Source of the DNA: Pseudomonas sp. MWU13-2100
Lineage (GTDB): Bacteria > Pseudomonadota > Gammaproteobacteria > Pseudomonadales > Pseudomonadaceae
Direction: 5' to 3'
Assembly: GCF_023242365.1 (NCBI RefSeq)
Contig: NZ_JALLIX010000023.1
Location: 41,787-105,786 of the forward strand
DNA length: 64,000 bases
Part shown: positions 57,086 through 64,000 of the stretch, in pieces
Layout: every line of letters begins with the position of its first letter
Position numbering within the stretch: position 1 is the stretch's first letter
Notes under the pieces: generated by a model
What the model was told of the DNA's origin: nothing
The model's database searches: none
What the model saw: the letters and a program-made list of their open reading frames with translations, nothing else
Translations under genes and position numbers: made by a program

Positions 57086-57625
57086 TCAGATGACCGCCGT
57101 TTTGGCCGCCCGCAGGAGCCGATCGGACAACTCGCCAGGGCCCAGCGCCCGGGCCACGGCCAGGCCGCCGATCATCAGGGCGATATCGGCCAGGGCCTTG
57201 TCGGTGTCCTCGGGGCTGGATGCCAGTTGCGCGACCATCAGCTCCACATGCTCGTTCAAGGCCTCGCGAAAACATTCCGGCAGGTTGCACATTTCCCCGA
57301 CGATCGACGGGATCGGACAGGCCTGCTCGACCGCGTCACGGTGCTTGCGCGACAGATAGAACGCCGCGAACAGGGCCCGCCGCTCTTCCCCGGGCAACTG
57401 GCTGTCGACTTCGCTCATCTTCGCCCGGCGCTGGGCGAGCAATTGCTTGAACGCCTCCAGCATCAGCGCGTCCTTGCTTTCGAAGTGCGCGTAGAAACCG
57501 CCTACGGTCAACCCGGCGGCGCCCATCACTTCACTGACGCTCGGCTCGACCGGACCGCGCTGGATCAGCGCGTTACTCGCCGCCTGCAAAATGCGCTCGC
57601 GGGTTTGAGCTTTCTTGTCGTTCAT
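57086..57625 (-). CDS. TetR family transcriptional regulator
   Basis: A 179-residue repressor-like protein. The N-terminal helix-turn-helix reads QTRERILQAASNAL, then VSEVMGAAGLTVGGFYAHFESKDALM; the C-terminal domain that binds effectors shows no recognisable ligand clue. The ATG at 57625 has GGAGG five bases upstream. It may control the thioesterase gene that follows it, by position only. Confidence 0.9.
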   Translation of the reverse strand: MNDKKAQTRERILQAASNALIQRGPVEPSVSEVMGAAGLTVGGFYAHFESKDALMLEAFKQLLAQRRAKMSEVDSQLPGEERRALFAAFYLSRKHRDAVEQACPIPSIVGEMCNLPECFREALNEHVELMVAQLASSPEDTDKALADIALMIGGLAVARALGPGELSDRLLRAAKTAVI

Positions 57626-57761
57626 TGCCACCTCCAGACATCACGGACAAATATTATTCACATAATATTTTTCCGCAAGACTTTATTCTGACCGCTGGTC
57701 CGAGCCATGCTGATTGAAAAATAGATTGCAGGGAGCAAAAGGCCAAACGCCAGACAAACAA

Positions 57762-57790
57762 AAGGGTCATTCAATAATTGAATGACCCTT
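57762..57790 (-). terminator. Rho-independent terminator of the tRNA-Ala/Glu operon
   Basis: AAGGGTCATTCAA and TTGAATGACCCTT make a 13-bp stem with a 3-nt loop. On the minus strand it runs into TTTGTTTG. It lies 26 bp after the last tRNA-Glu. Confidence 0.88.
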
Positions 57791-57816
57791 ATAAAATCCC
57801 GCAGAGCGGGCAATCG

Positions 57817-57892
57817 TGGCGTCCCCTAGGGGACTCGAACCCCTGTTACCGCCGTGAAAGGGCGGTGTCCTAGGCCACTAGACGAAGGGGAC
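57817..57892 (-). tRNA. tRNA-Glu (TTC), copy 2
   Basis: A 76-nt tRNA beginning GTCCCCTTCGTCTAG with anticodon TTC in the CTTTCAC loop and encoded CCA. It is the last gene of the four-tRNA operon. Confidence 0.97.
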
Positions 57893-58034
57893 ACAAACCC
57901 TTCTAACATTTGCAGGGCCTGGTCTTCTTGCGATCCATTCGACGCGGTTCAACTGAACACCGTGTCGATATCATCGCCAGCAAGCCGGCTCCCACAACTT
58001 CAAAGCCGGTGTGGCCAGGCCTTGAAGTGTAAAT

Positions 58035-58110
<76 letters not shown>

Positions 58111-58167
58111 GGATTTTTCGCCTCGGAGGCGGAACGACATCAACCTGCAACATCGCTTCTGTAAAAC

Positions 58168-58243
58168 TGGCGTCCCCTAGGGGACTCGAACCCCTGTTAC
58201 CGCCGTGAAAGGGCGGTGTCCTAGGCCACTAGACGAAGGGGAC
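58168..58243 (-). tRNA. tRNA-Glu (TTC), copy 1
   Basis: A 76-nt tRNA of the same sequence as the copy at 57817, anticodon TTC, CCA encoded. It is second in the operon. Confidence 0.97.
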
Positions 58244-58385
58244 GCAAACCCTTCTAACATTTGCAGGACCTGGACTTCTTGCGATCCATTCAACGCGGCT
58301 CAAAAGAACACCGTGTCGATATCATCGCCAGCAAGCCGGCTCCTACAACTTCAAAGCCGGTGTGGCCAGGCCTTGAAGTGTAAAT

Positions 58386-58461
<76 letters not shown>

Positions 58462-58482
58462 TCATCGGTGAGGACGGGGCGA

Positions 58483-58511
58483 ATCTTAAGGGCGTATCAG
58501 GGAGCTGTCAA
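58483..58511 (-). promoter_or_regulatory. Strong sigma-70 promoter of the tRNA-Ala/Glu operon
   Basis: A perfect TTGACA (58511-58506) and TAAGAT (58488-58483) with a 17-bp spacer on the minus strand, about 22 bp from the tRNA-Ala start. A GC-rich CGCCCCG lies just after the -10 box, as in stringently controlled stable-RNA promoters. Upstream of -35 are phased A-tracts (58512-58554) that resemble an UP element. Confidence 0.9.
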
Positions 58512-58647
58512 ACTTATTTTCAAACTTATTTTCAAACTTTTTGAATTTTTTTTGTCGGCATAACAACCACTTACCGCCCTGCCCCGGTGAAACCGGGGCT
58601 AAAACGCCATCCCTGCACGAACAGCCGATCCGCAGAGCGCGCGGTCT

Positions 58648-58721
58648 TGTGGGAGCGGAGCTTGCCCGCGAAGCTCTTGGCGGCCTTGAGGGCCCCTTCG
58701 CGGGCAAGCTCCGCTCCCACA
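58648..58721. repeat. REPIN, canonical arms
   Basis: GTGGGAGCGGAGCTTGCCCG and its inverse flank a short loop. It lies just downstream of gltX, in the gap between gltX and the tRNA operon; the rest of 58555-58745 shows nothing gene-like. Confidence 0.92.
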
Positions 58722-58745
58722 GGGCCCCACAGAAACAGGAAGGCC

Positions 58746-60227
58746 TCAGGCAATCGCGCCCAGCAGCTTTTCCCATTCCTTGTTTTCTTTCTTCGACACC
58801 CCGCCCAGCAGATCCAGGGCCTGGCGCAGACGGAAACGCGTGAGGTCCGGGCCGAGGATTTCCATGGCATCGAGCACCGACACCGAACTGGCCTGCCCGG
58901 TAATCGCGGCAAACATCAGCGGCATGGCATCGCGCAGCTTCAACTCCAGGGAGTCGACCACCGCCTGGATGGTCGCGGTGATGCTGTCCTTTTCCCACTG
59001 GCGCAGGCTTTCCAGCTTCCACAGGATCAACTGCATCAGCTTGCGCACCTCGTCGGCCGAGAGCTTCTTGTGCTCGAACAGCTTGGCATCCAGCGGCAGG
59101 CTGCCGGCGAAGAAGAAGTTCGCCAACGGCGCGACCTGGCTGAAGGTCTCGACCCGGCCCTGGACCAGCGGCGCGATCTTCATCAGGTACTCGGGATTCA
59201 GCGCCCAGTTCTGCACCCGACTGGCGAATTCTTCCACCGGCAGGTCACGCAGCCACTGGCCGTTGAGCCAGGACAATTTCTCGATATCGAAGATCGGCCC
59301 GCCCAGGGAGACGCGGGACAGGTCGAAGTGCTCGACCATTTCCGCCAGGGAGAACTTCTCGCGCTCGTCGGGCATCGACCAGCCCATGCGCCCCAGGTAG
59401 TTGAGCATGGCTTCAGGCATGAAGCCCATGCGCTCATAGAAGGTCACCGAGGTCGGGTTCTTGCGCTTGGACAGCTTGCTCTTGTCCGGGTTGCGCAGCA
59501 GCGGCATGTAGCACAGCTGTGGCTGCTCCCAGCCGAAATATTCGTAGAGCAGGATCAGTTTCGGTGCCGACGGCAGCCACTCTTCGCCACGCAGGACGTG
59601 GGTGATGCCCATCAGGTGGTCGTCGACCACGTTGGCCAGGAAGTAGGTCGGCAGGCCGTCGGTCTTCATCAGCACCTGCATGTCCATGCGGTCCCACGGG
59701 ATCTCGACATCGCCACGGAGCATGTCCGGCACCACACAGACGCCTTCGCTCGGTACCTTCATGCGGATCACATGGGGTTCACCGGCGGCCAGGCGGCGGG
59801 CCACCTCCTCCTTGGACAACAACAGCGCACGGCCGTCGTAACGCGGCGTCTCGCCGCGGGCCATCTGCTCGGCACGCATCTGGTCCAGCTCTTCGGCGGT
59901 GCAGAAGCACGGGAAGGCGTGGCCCATATCCACCAGTTGCTGGGTATATTTCTTGTAGATCTCGCTACGTTCGCTCTGCCGGTACGGGCCGTGGGGACCG
60001 CCGACATCCGGGCCTTCGGCCCAGGTGATACCCAGCCAGTTCAGGGCATCGAAGATCTGTTGTTCGGACTCGCGGGTCGAACGCAACTGATCGGTGTCTT
60101 CGATCCGCAGGATGAACTCACCGCCGTGCTGCTTGGCAAAGCAATAGTTGAACAAAGCGATGTAGGCGGTGCCGACGTGGGGATCGCCGGTGGGCGATGG
60201 CGCGATGCGCGTGCGAACGGTGGTCAT
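58746..60227 (-). CDS. gltX: Glutamyl-tRNA synthetase
   Basis: A 493-residue class I synthetase that charges tRNA-Glu. The HIGH-type motif appears as SPTGDPHVGTA near the N-terminus and the KMSKS-type motif as KLSKRKNP. The ATG at 60227 fixes the family start MTTVRTRIAPSPTG; the frame extending to 60431 is rejected. It lies directly upstream of two tRNA-Glu genes, its own substrate. Confidence 0.97.
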   Translation of the reverse strand: MTTVRTRIAPSPTGDPHVGTAYIALFNYCFAKQHGGEFILRIEDTDQLRSTRESEQQIFDALNWLGITWAEGPDVGGPHGPYRQSERSEIYKKYTQQLVDMGHAFPCFCTAEELDQMRAEQMARGETPRYDGRALLLSKEEVARRLAAGEPHVIRMKVPSEGVCVVPDMLRGDVEIPWDRMDMQVLMKTDGLPTYFLANVVDDHLMGITHVLRGEEWLPSAPKLILLYEYFGWEQPQLCYMPLLRNPDKSKLSKRKNPTSVTFYERMGFMPEAMLNYLGRMGWSMPDEREKFSLAEMVEHFDLSRVSLGGPIFDIEKLSWLNGQWLRDLPVEEFASRVQNWALNPEYLMKIAPLVQGRVETFSQVAPLANFFFAGSLPLDAKLFEHKKLSADEVRKLMQLILWKLESLRQWEKDSITATIQAVVDSLELKLRDAMPLMFAAITGQASSVSVLDAMEILGPDLTRFRLRQALDLLGGVSKKENKEWEKLLGAIA

Positions 60228-60455
60228 GGGCGGTCTCGAAATGGAGATAAAACAAAGGGCGAATGGTAACAGGCGCAGCCGTCCGGGCTCCAGCACAGGG
60301 CATCCGACAGAGGGCATATAAGCCAAGCTTCGGTGTAAAAATGGCTCCAGACCGCGAAAACCGGGCTTTCTCGGTTGCTGGCATTTACCCATTAGAACTG
60401 CTGTGCCAGATTCGTCTACCGTAAAATTCACTTACACATTGATGTGTTAATACCC

Positions 60456-61502
60456 ATGCCCTCCCAACTCAAGCGTCGACTGTCTGTTTTCCTGTTCCTG
60501 GTCCTGTTGATCGCCCTGGGCTTTTTCGCCCACTGGTTCTTCAAGGGACGTTTTTATGAAAGCACCGATAACGCCTATGTCCAGGGCGAGATCACCCGGG
60601 TCTCCAGCCAGTTGGGCGCGCGCATCGACCAGGTGCTGGTGGCGGACAACCAGCATGTGGAGAAAGGCCAGTTGCTGGTTCGCCTCGAAGGCGCCGACTT
60701 CCAGCTCGCCGTCGACCGGGCCAATGCCACCCTCGCCACCCGCGAAGCCGAACGCCTGCAGGCCCAGAGCAAGCTGACCCAACAGGCCAGCCTGATCGCC
60801 GCCGCCGATGCCCAGGTCGCGTCCAGCCAGGCCAGCCTTAGTCGCTCGCAACTCGACCTGAACCGCGCGCAGACCCTGCGCAAGCCCGGCTACGTATCGG
60901 AAGAACGGGTCACCACGCTTTCCGCCGACAATCATATCGCCCGTTCGCAAGTGGCCAAGGCCCAGGCCGACCTGCAAGGTCAACGCCAGCAGGTCACGGC
61001 CCTGGGCGCCGAGCTCAAGCGTCTCGACGCCATGATCGCCAATGCCCGCGCCGACCTGGCCCAGGCCGAACTGAACCTGACCCGCAGTGAGATCCATGCC
61101 CCCATCAGCGGCCTGGTCGGCCAGCGCGCGGCGCGCAACGGCCAATATGTGCAGGCCGGCGCCTACCTGCTGTCGATCGTCCCGGACCAGGACATCTGGA
61201 TCCAGGCCAATTTCAAGGAAACCCAGATCGGCCATATGCTCGCGGGACAGAGCGCGACGCTGACCTTCGATGCTTATGAGGACACACCGATCCAGGGCCA
61301 GGTCGAAAGCCTGTTCGCCGCCTCCGGCGCGCAGTTCAGCCTGTTGCCGCCGGACAACGCTACCGGCAACTTCACCAAGGTGGTGCAACGCATCCCGGTC
61401 AAGCTGACCTTTGCCGCCGACAACCCCTTGCGGGGCAAGATCCGTCCGGGCATGTCGGTCACCGTCAAGGTCGATCTGCGCGACGCCCAGCATGGCCGGT
61501 GA
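60456..61502 (+). CDS. HlyD/EmrA family efflux adaptor protein
   Basis: A 348-residue periplasmic adaptor anchored by one N-terminal helix (residues 8-28). The barrel-sandwich halves are STDNAYVQGEITRVSSQLGARIDQV and NLTRSEIHAPISGLVGQR, flanking a long coiled coil (about 85-205). It would link the inner-membrane pump to an outer-membrane channel. No strong ribosome-binding site is seen; a GTG four codons upstream is possible. It overlaps the pump gene by 11 bp. Confidence 0.9.
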   Translation: MPSQLKRRLSVFLFLVLLIALGFFAHWFFKGRFYESTDNAYVQGEITRVSSQLGARIDQVLVADNQHVEKGQLLVRLEGADFQLAVDRANATLATREAERLQAQSKLTQQASLIAAADAQVASSQASLSRSQLDLNRAQTLRKPGYVSEERVTTLSADNHIARSQVAKAQADLQGQRQQVTALGAELKRLDAMIANARADLAQAELNLTRSEIHAPISGLVGQRAARNGQYVQAGAYLLSIVPDQDIWIQANFKETQIGHMLAGQSATLTFDAYEDTPIQGQVESLFAASGAQFSLLPPDNATGNFTKVVQRIPVKLTFAADNPLRGKIRPGMSVTVKVDLRDAQHGR

Positions 61503-63042
61503 TCAACTGATCCGACCGGTGGGCGAACCGACCCGCCGGGACTGGATCGCGGTGATGAGCGTGATGCTTGGCGCCTTCATGGCGGTGCTCGATATCCAGA
61601 TCACCAACTCCTCGCTCAAGGATATCCAGGGCGCCCTGTCGGCAACCCTGGAGGAAGGCTCGTGGATTTCCACATCCTACCTGGTGGCGGAAATCATCAT
61701 GATTCCCCTTACCGCCTGGCTGGTGCAATTGCTCTCGGCGCGGCGGCTGGCGGTCTGGGTTTCGCTGGGTTTCCTCGCCTCGTCGCTGCTCTGCTCCATG
61801 GCCTGGAGCCTGGAAAGCATGATCGTGTTCCGCGCCATGCAGGGCTTCACCGGCGGCGCGCTGATTCCCCTGGCCTTCACCCTGACCCTGATCAAGCTGC
61901 CGGACCACCACCGCGCCAAGGGCATGGCCATGTTCGCCATGACCGCCACTTTTGCCCCGTCCATCGGCCCGACCATTGGCGGCTGGCTCACGGAGAACTG
62001 GGGCTGGCAGTACATTTTCTACATCAACATCCCGCCCGGCCTGATCATGATCAGCGGCCTGCTCTACGGCCTGGAGAAGAAAGAGGCCCATTGGGAACTG
62101 CTCAAGAGCACCGACTACGCCGGGATCGTCAGCCTCGGCATCGGCCTGGGTTGCCTGCAAGTGTTCCTCGAGGAAGGCCACCGCAAGGACTGGCTGGAGT
62201 CGGACCTGATCGTGACGCTGGGCAGTATCGCCCTGCTGAGCCTGATCACCTTCGTCATCCTGCAGCTGTCCAAAGCCAACCCCTTGATCAATCTGCGCAT
62301 CCTGCAGAACCGCAACTTCGGCCTGTCCAGCATTGCCAGCCTGGGCATGGGCGTGGGCCTGTATGGCTCGATCTACCTGCTGCCGCTATACCTGGCGCAG
62401 ATCCAGAACTACAACGCCCTGCAGATCGGCGAGGTGATCATGTGGATGGGGGTGCCGCAATTGTTCCTGATTCCACTGGTGCCCAAGCTGATGAAGTTCA
62501 TCTCACCGAAGCTGCTCTGCACCCTGGGTTTCGGCCTGTTCGGGCTGGCGAGTTTTTCCTCCGGGGTGCTCAACCCGGACTTTGCCGGCCCGCAGTTCAA
62601 CCAGATCCAGATCATCCGGGCGCTGGGCCAGCCGCTGATCATGGTGACCATCTCGCTGATCGCCACTGCCTATATCCTGCCCCAGGACGCGGGGTCGGCG
62701 TCGAGCCTGTTCAACATCCTGCGCAACCTTGGCGGGGCCATCGGCATCGCCCTGCTCGCGACCTTGCTGGATGCTCGGACCAAGATCTATTTCGACTATC
62801 TGCGCGAGGCGATCGTGCCGGGCAACCCGCAGGTGGCCGAGCGCCTGAGCATGCTTTCGGAGAAGCTCGGCGGCGACGGCGCGGCGCTGGGCAAACTGAG
62901 CGAGATCACCCACCAGCAGGCGTCGATCATGGCCTATAACGACGCCTTCCACTTTGTCGGGATCGCGCTGGGGATCAGCATGTTGGCGGTGCTGTTGACC
63001 AAGGCGCTGCCGGCGGGGATCAAACCGGGAGAGGCGCATTGA
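61492..63042 (+). CDS. DHA2 family MFS drug efflux pump (EmrB-like)
   Basis: A 516-residue, 14-segment transporter of the DHA2 family. The AVLDIQITNSSLKDIQGAL opening and the SWISTSYLVAEII segment are typical of EmrB. Motif C is present as FAPSIGPTIGGWL. It starts at the ATG at 61492, inside the end of the adaptor gene, and would expel hydrophobic drugs or uncouplers; the real substrate is unknown. No outer-membrane factor gene follows in the window. Confidence 0.92.
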   Translation: MAGDQLIRPVGEPTRRDWIAVMSVMLGAFMAVLDIQITNSSLKDIQGALSATLEEGSWISTSYLVAEIIMIPLTAWLVQLLSARRLAVWVSLGFLASSLLCSMAWSLESMIVFRAMQGFTGGALIPLAFTLTLIKLPDHHRAKGMAMFAMTATFAPSIGPTIGGWLTENWGWQYIFYINIPPGLIMISGLLYGLEKKEAHWELLKSTDYAGIVSLGIGLGCLQVFLEEGHRKDWLESDLIVTLGSIALLSLITFVILQLSKANPLINLRILQNRNFGLSSIASLGMGVGLYGSIYLLPLYLAQIQNYNALQIGEVIMWMGVPQLFLIPLVPKLMKFISPKLLCTLGFGLFGLASFSSGVLNPDFAGPQFNQIQIIRALGQPLIMVTISLIATAYILPQDAGSASSLFNILRNLGGAIGIALLATLLDARTKIYFDYLREAIVPGNPQVAERLSMLSEKLGGDGAALGKLSEITHQQASIMAYNDAFHFVGIALGISMLAVLLTKALPAGIKPGEAH

Positions 63043-63049
63043 TACTGCC

Positions 63050-63351
63050 GGCCTCTTCGCGGGCAAGCTCCGCTCCCACAGGTTATGTGACGCACATGTA
63101 AACCGGTTCGACCCTGCACAGGTTGTGTGACACACATGTAAACCGGTTCGCCCCTGCACAGGTTGTGTGACGCACATGTAAACCGGTTCGACCCTGCACA
63201 GGTTGTGTGACACACATGTAAACCGGTTCGCCCCTGCACAGGTTGTGTGACGCACATGTAAACCGGTTCGCCCCTGCACAGGTTGTGTGACGCACATGTA
63301 AACCGGTTCGCCCCTAACTGGGTGGGAGCGGAGCTTGCCCGCGAAGAGGCC
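63050..63351. repeat. REPIN with a 6 x 40-bp minisatellite in its loop
   Basis: The two arms at 63050-63079 and 63322-63351 are perfect 30-bp inverted copies (GGCCTCTTCGCGGGCAAGCT and on to CCGCTCCCAC). Between them, at 63081-63316, are six copies of a 40-bp unit in exact register; the last is four bases short. Each unit has a TGTGTGACGCACA or TGTGTGACACACA palindrome and AACCGGTT. Variation is limited to three positions per unit (tta/ttg, gcac/acac, gaccct/gcccct). No gene is present in 63043-63369. Confidence 0.93.
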
Positions 63352-63369
63352 AGAGCAGTCAACACCGGT

Positions 63370-63828
63370 CTAAAGCCAGATGGCATCCCACAACGGGTAG
63401 TCACCCACCCGCGTCACCAGGCCGGCTCGCAGTGGATTGGCCACTATGTAGCGCGCCACAGACTGCAAATCTTCTTCCCGACGTATCGCCCGATCATGGA
63501 AGCTGCTTTGCCAGAGCGCGCCCGTGCGCTGCAACCTTCGATTGACGGCACAGGTTGCCCGGGACTTGGTCCTACGCACCAAATCGCCAAGGCAGGTCCC
63601 CTGAAGCTCGATGAGCCAATGAAAATGATCAGGCATCACCACCCAAGCCAGGGAACGTGCCAACTGTTCTTCCTCTGCGGATCTGAAACTATGGACCAGC
63701 AGGCGTCCAAGATTGAAATCCCTGAAGATGGGTTCACGTTCCCGGACCACCGCCGTCAGCAAATAAATACCACCGAACTCCGAATAACGGCCCTTACGTA
63801 ATTGGCAGGAGTTGAAACGAGTAGTCAT
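63370..63828 (-). CDS. REP-associated tyrosine transposase (RAYT)
   Basis: A 152-residue Y1 transposase of the Transposase_17 (TnpA-REP) family, which is thought to mobilise REP sequences. The metal-binding HUH motif is His68-x-His70 in VVMPDHFHWL, and the catalytic tyrosine is likely Tyr127 in ARYIVANPLRAGL. GGAGGG lies six bases before the ATG. REP arms of the matching class flank it at 63322-63351 and 63949-63975, as is usual for RAYT genes. Sequence looks intact. Confidence 0.92.
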   Translation of the reverse strand: MTTRFNSCQLRKGRYSEFGGIYLLTAVVREREPIFRDFNLGRLLVHSFRSAEEEQLARSLAWVVMPDHFHWLIELQGTCLGDLVRRTKSRATCAVNRRLQRTGALWQSSFHDRAIRREEDLQSVARYIVANPLRAGLVTRVGDYPLWDAIWL

Positions 63829-63948
63829 CCTTGACCCTCCTGAAGCTGGAAAAGCTTGAAAATACAGGAGCTGGATCAGGGAGCGGGTGGATCAATGACA
63901 CTGAATATTTCGCGTGAGTTCATTCACTCGTGGGTGCCTGCCCTGGCC

Positions 63949-63975
63949 CCTTCGCGGGCAAGCTCCGCTCCCACA
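63949..63975. repeat. REP, single arm upstream of RAYT
   Basis: TTCGCGGGCAAGCTCCGCTC followed by CCAC, the same class as the REPIN arms at 63050. It lies upstream of the RAYT start and, with the arm at 63322, brackets the gene. A partner arm may lie beyond the window edge. Confidence 0.85.
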
Positions 63976-64000
63976 GGTCCTGCGTTCGATCGTGTGCGTT

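Noticed and set aside
63081..63316. Direct 40-bp repeats resembling a CRISPR array
   Set aside because: The copies are head to tail with no unique spacers, and no cas genes are near. The array is a minisatellite.
62503..63404. Leftward open frames rich in CASHNLCRGEP-type repeats
   Set aside because: They are produced by the 40-bp minisatellite, where 120 bases make a 40-residue period, and then run antisense through the efflux pump gene. There is no ribosome-binding site and no homology I recognise.

Overview
The window is GC-rich, gene-dense chromosome from a Pseudomonas of the broad P. fluorescens group. Three observations support this. The order nadK-phosphatase-rhomboid-yeaC, the run metZ-purF-cvpA-SPOR-folC-accD-trpF-truA-fimV-asd-leuB-leuD-leuC, and gltX beside glutamate and alanine tRNAs all match the Pseudomonas core backbone as I know it. 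REP/REPIN palindromes with GGGAGCGGAGCTTGCCCGCG arms are scattered through the intergenic spaces. A REP-associated tyrosine transposase lies near the right end. No plasmid, prophage or insertion-sequence signature was seen.

Layout. (1) 1-4243: a tightly overlapping leftward operon of nadK, a metallophosphatase, a rhomboid protease, yeaC and a DUF2797 gene cut by the window edge, with a rightward DUF1853 gene beyond nadK. (2) 4386-12587: arsRB without arsC, cytochrome b561, a PLP-dependent desulfhydrase/deaminase, fadH, a nitrilase-like protein that lacks the catalytic cysteine, an AraC regulator and a 28-residue micro-gene. (3) 13005-30984: a proline/alanine-tailed lipoprotein, an orphan LuxR-type response regulator and a complete leftward type VI secretion operon (tssA-B-C-hcp-E-F-G, a PAAR-like gene, vgrG, tssJ-K-L-M). 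The operon has no clpV/tssH, and its TssM has a decayed NTPase motif. (4) 31325-31829: a tRNA-Val-Asp-Asp operon with a clear promoter and terminator. (5) 31912-50411: core biosynthesis, all leftward (methionine, purine, folate, fatty acid, tryptophan, lysine/threonine/methionine family, leucine), plus truA and fimV. (6) 50565-57625: a LysR regulator divergent from leuC, a five-PAS GGDEF-EAL protein, a small heat-shock protein with a sigma-32-like promoter, dusC, a thioesterase and a TetR regulator. (7) 57762-60227: a tandemly duplicated tRNA-Ala/Glu operon followed by gltX. (8) 60456-end: an EmrAB-type efflux pair, a REPIN whose loop holds six copies of a 40-bp minisatellite, and a RAYT transposase gene.

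How the parts may work together. The type VI operon has one candidate promoter, with a TAGGA-N4-TCCTA inverted repeat between its -35 and -10 elements. The LuxR-type regulator at the far end of the cluster is the obvious candidate ligand. A hairpin with a U-run between hcp and tssE could explain an excess of Hcp over the downstream subunits. In P. aeruginosa PAO1, as I recall, the same backbone slot carries the xcp type II secretion genes, so this position may be a site where secretion systems are exchanged.
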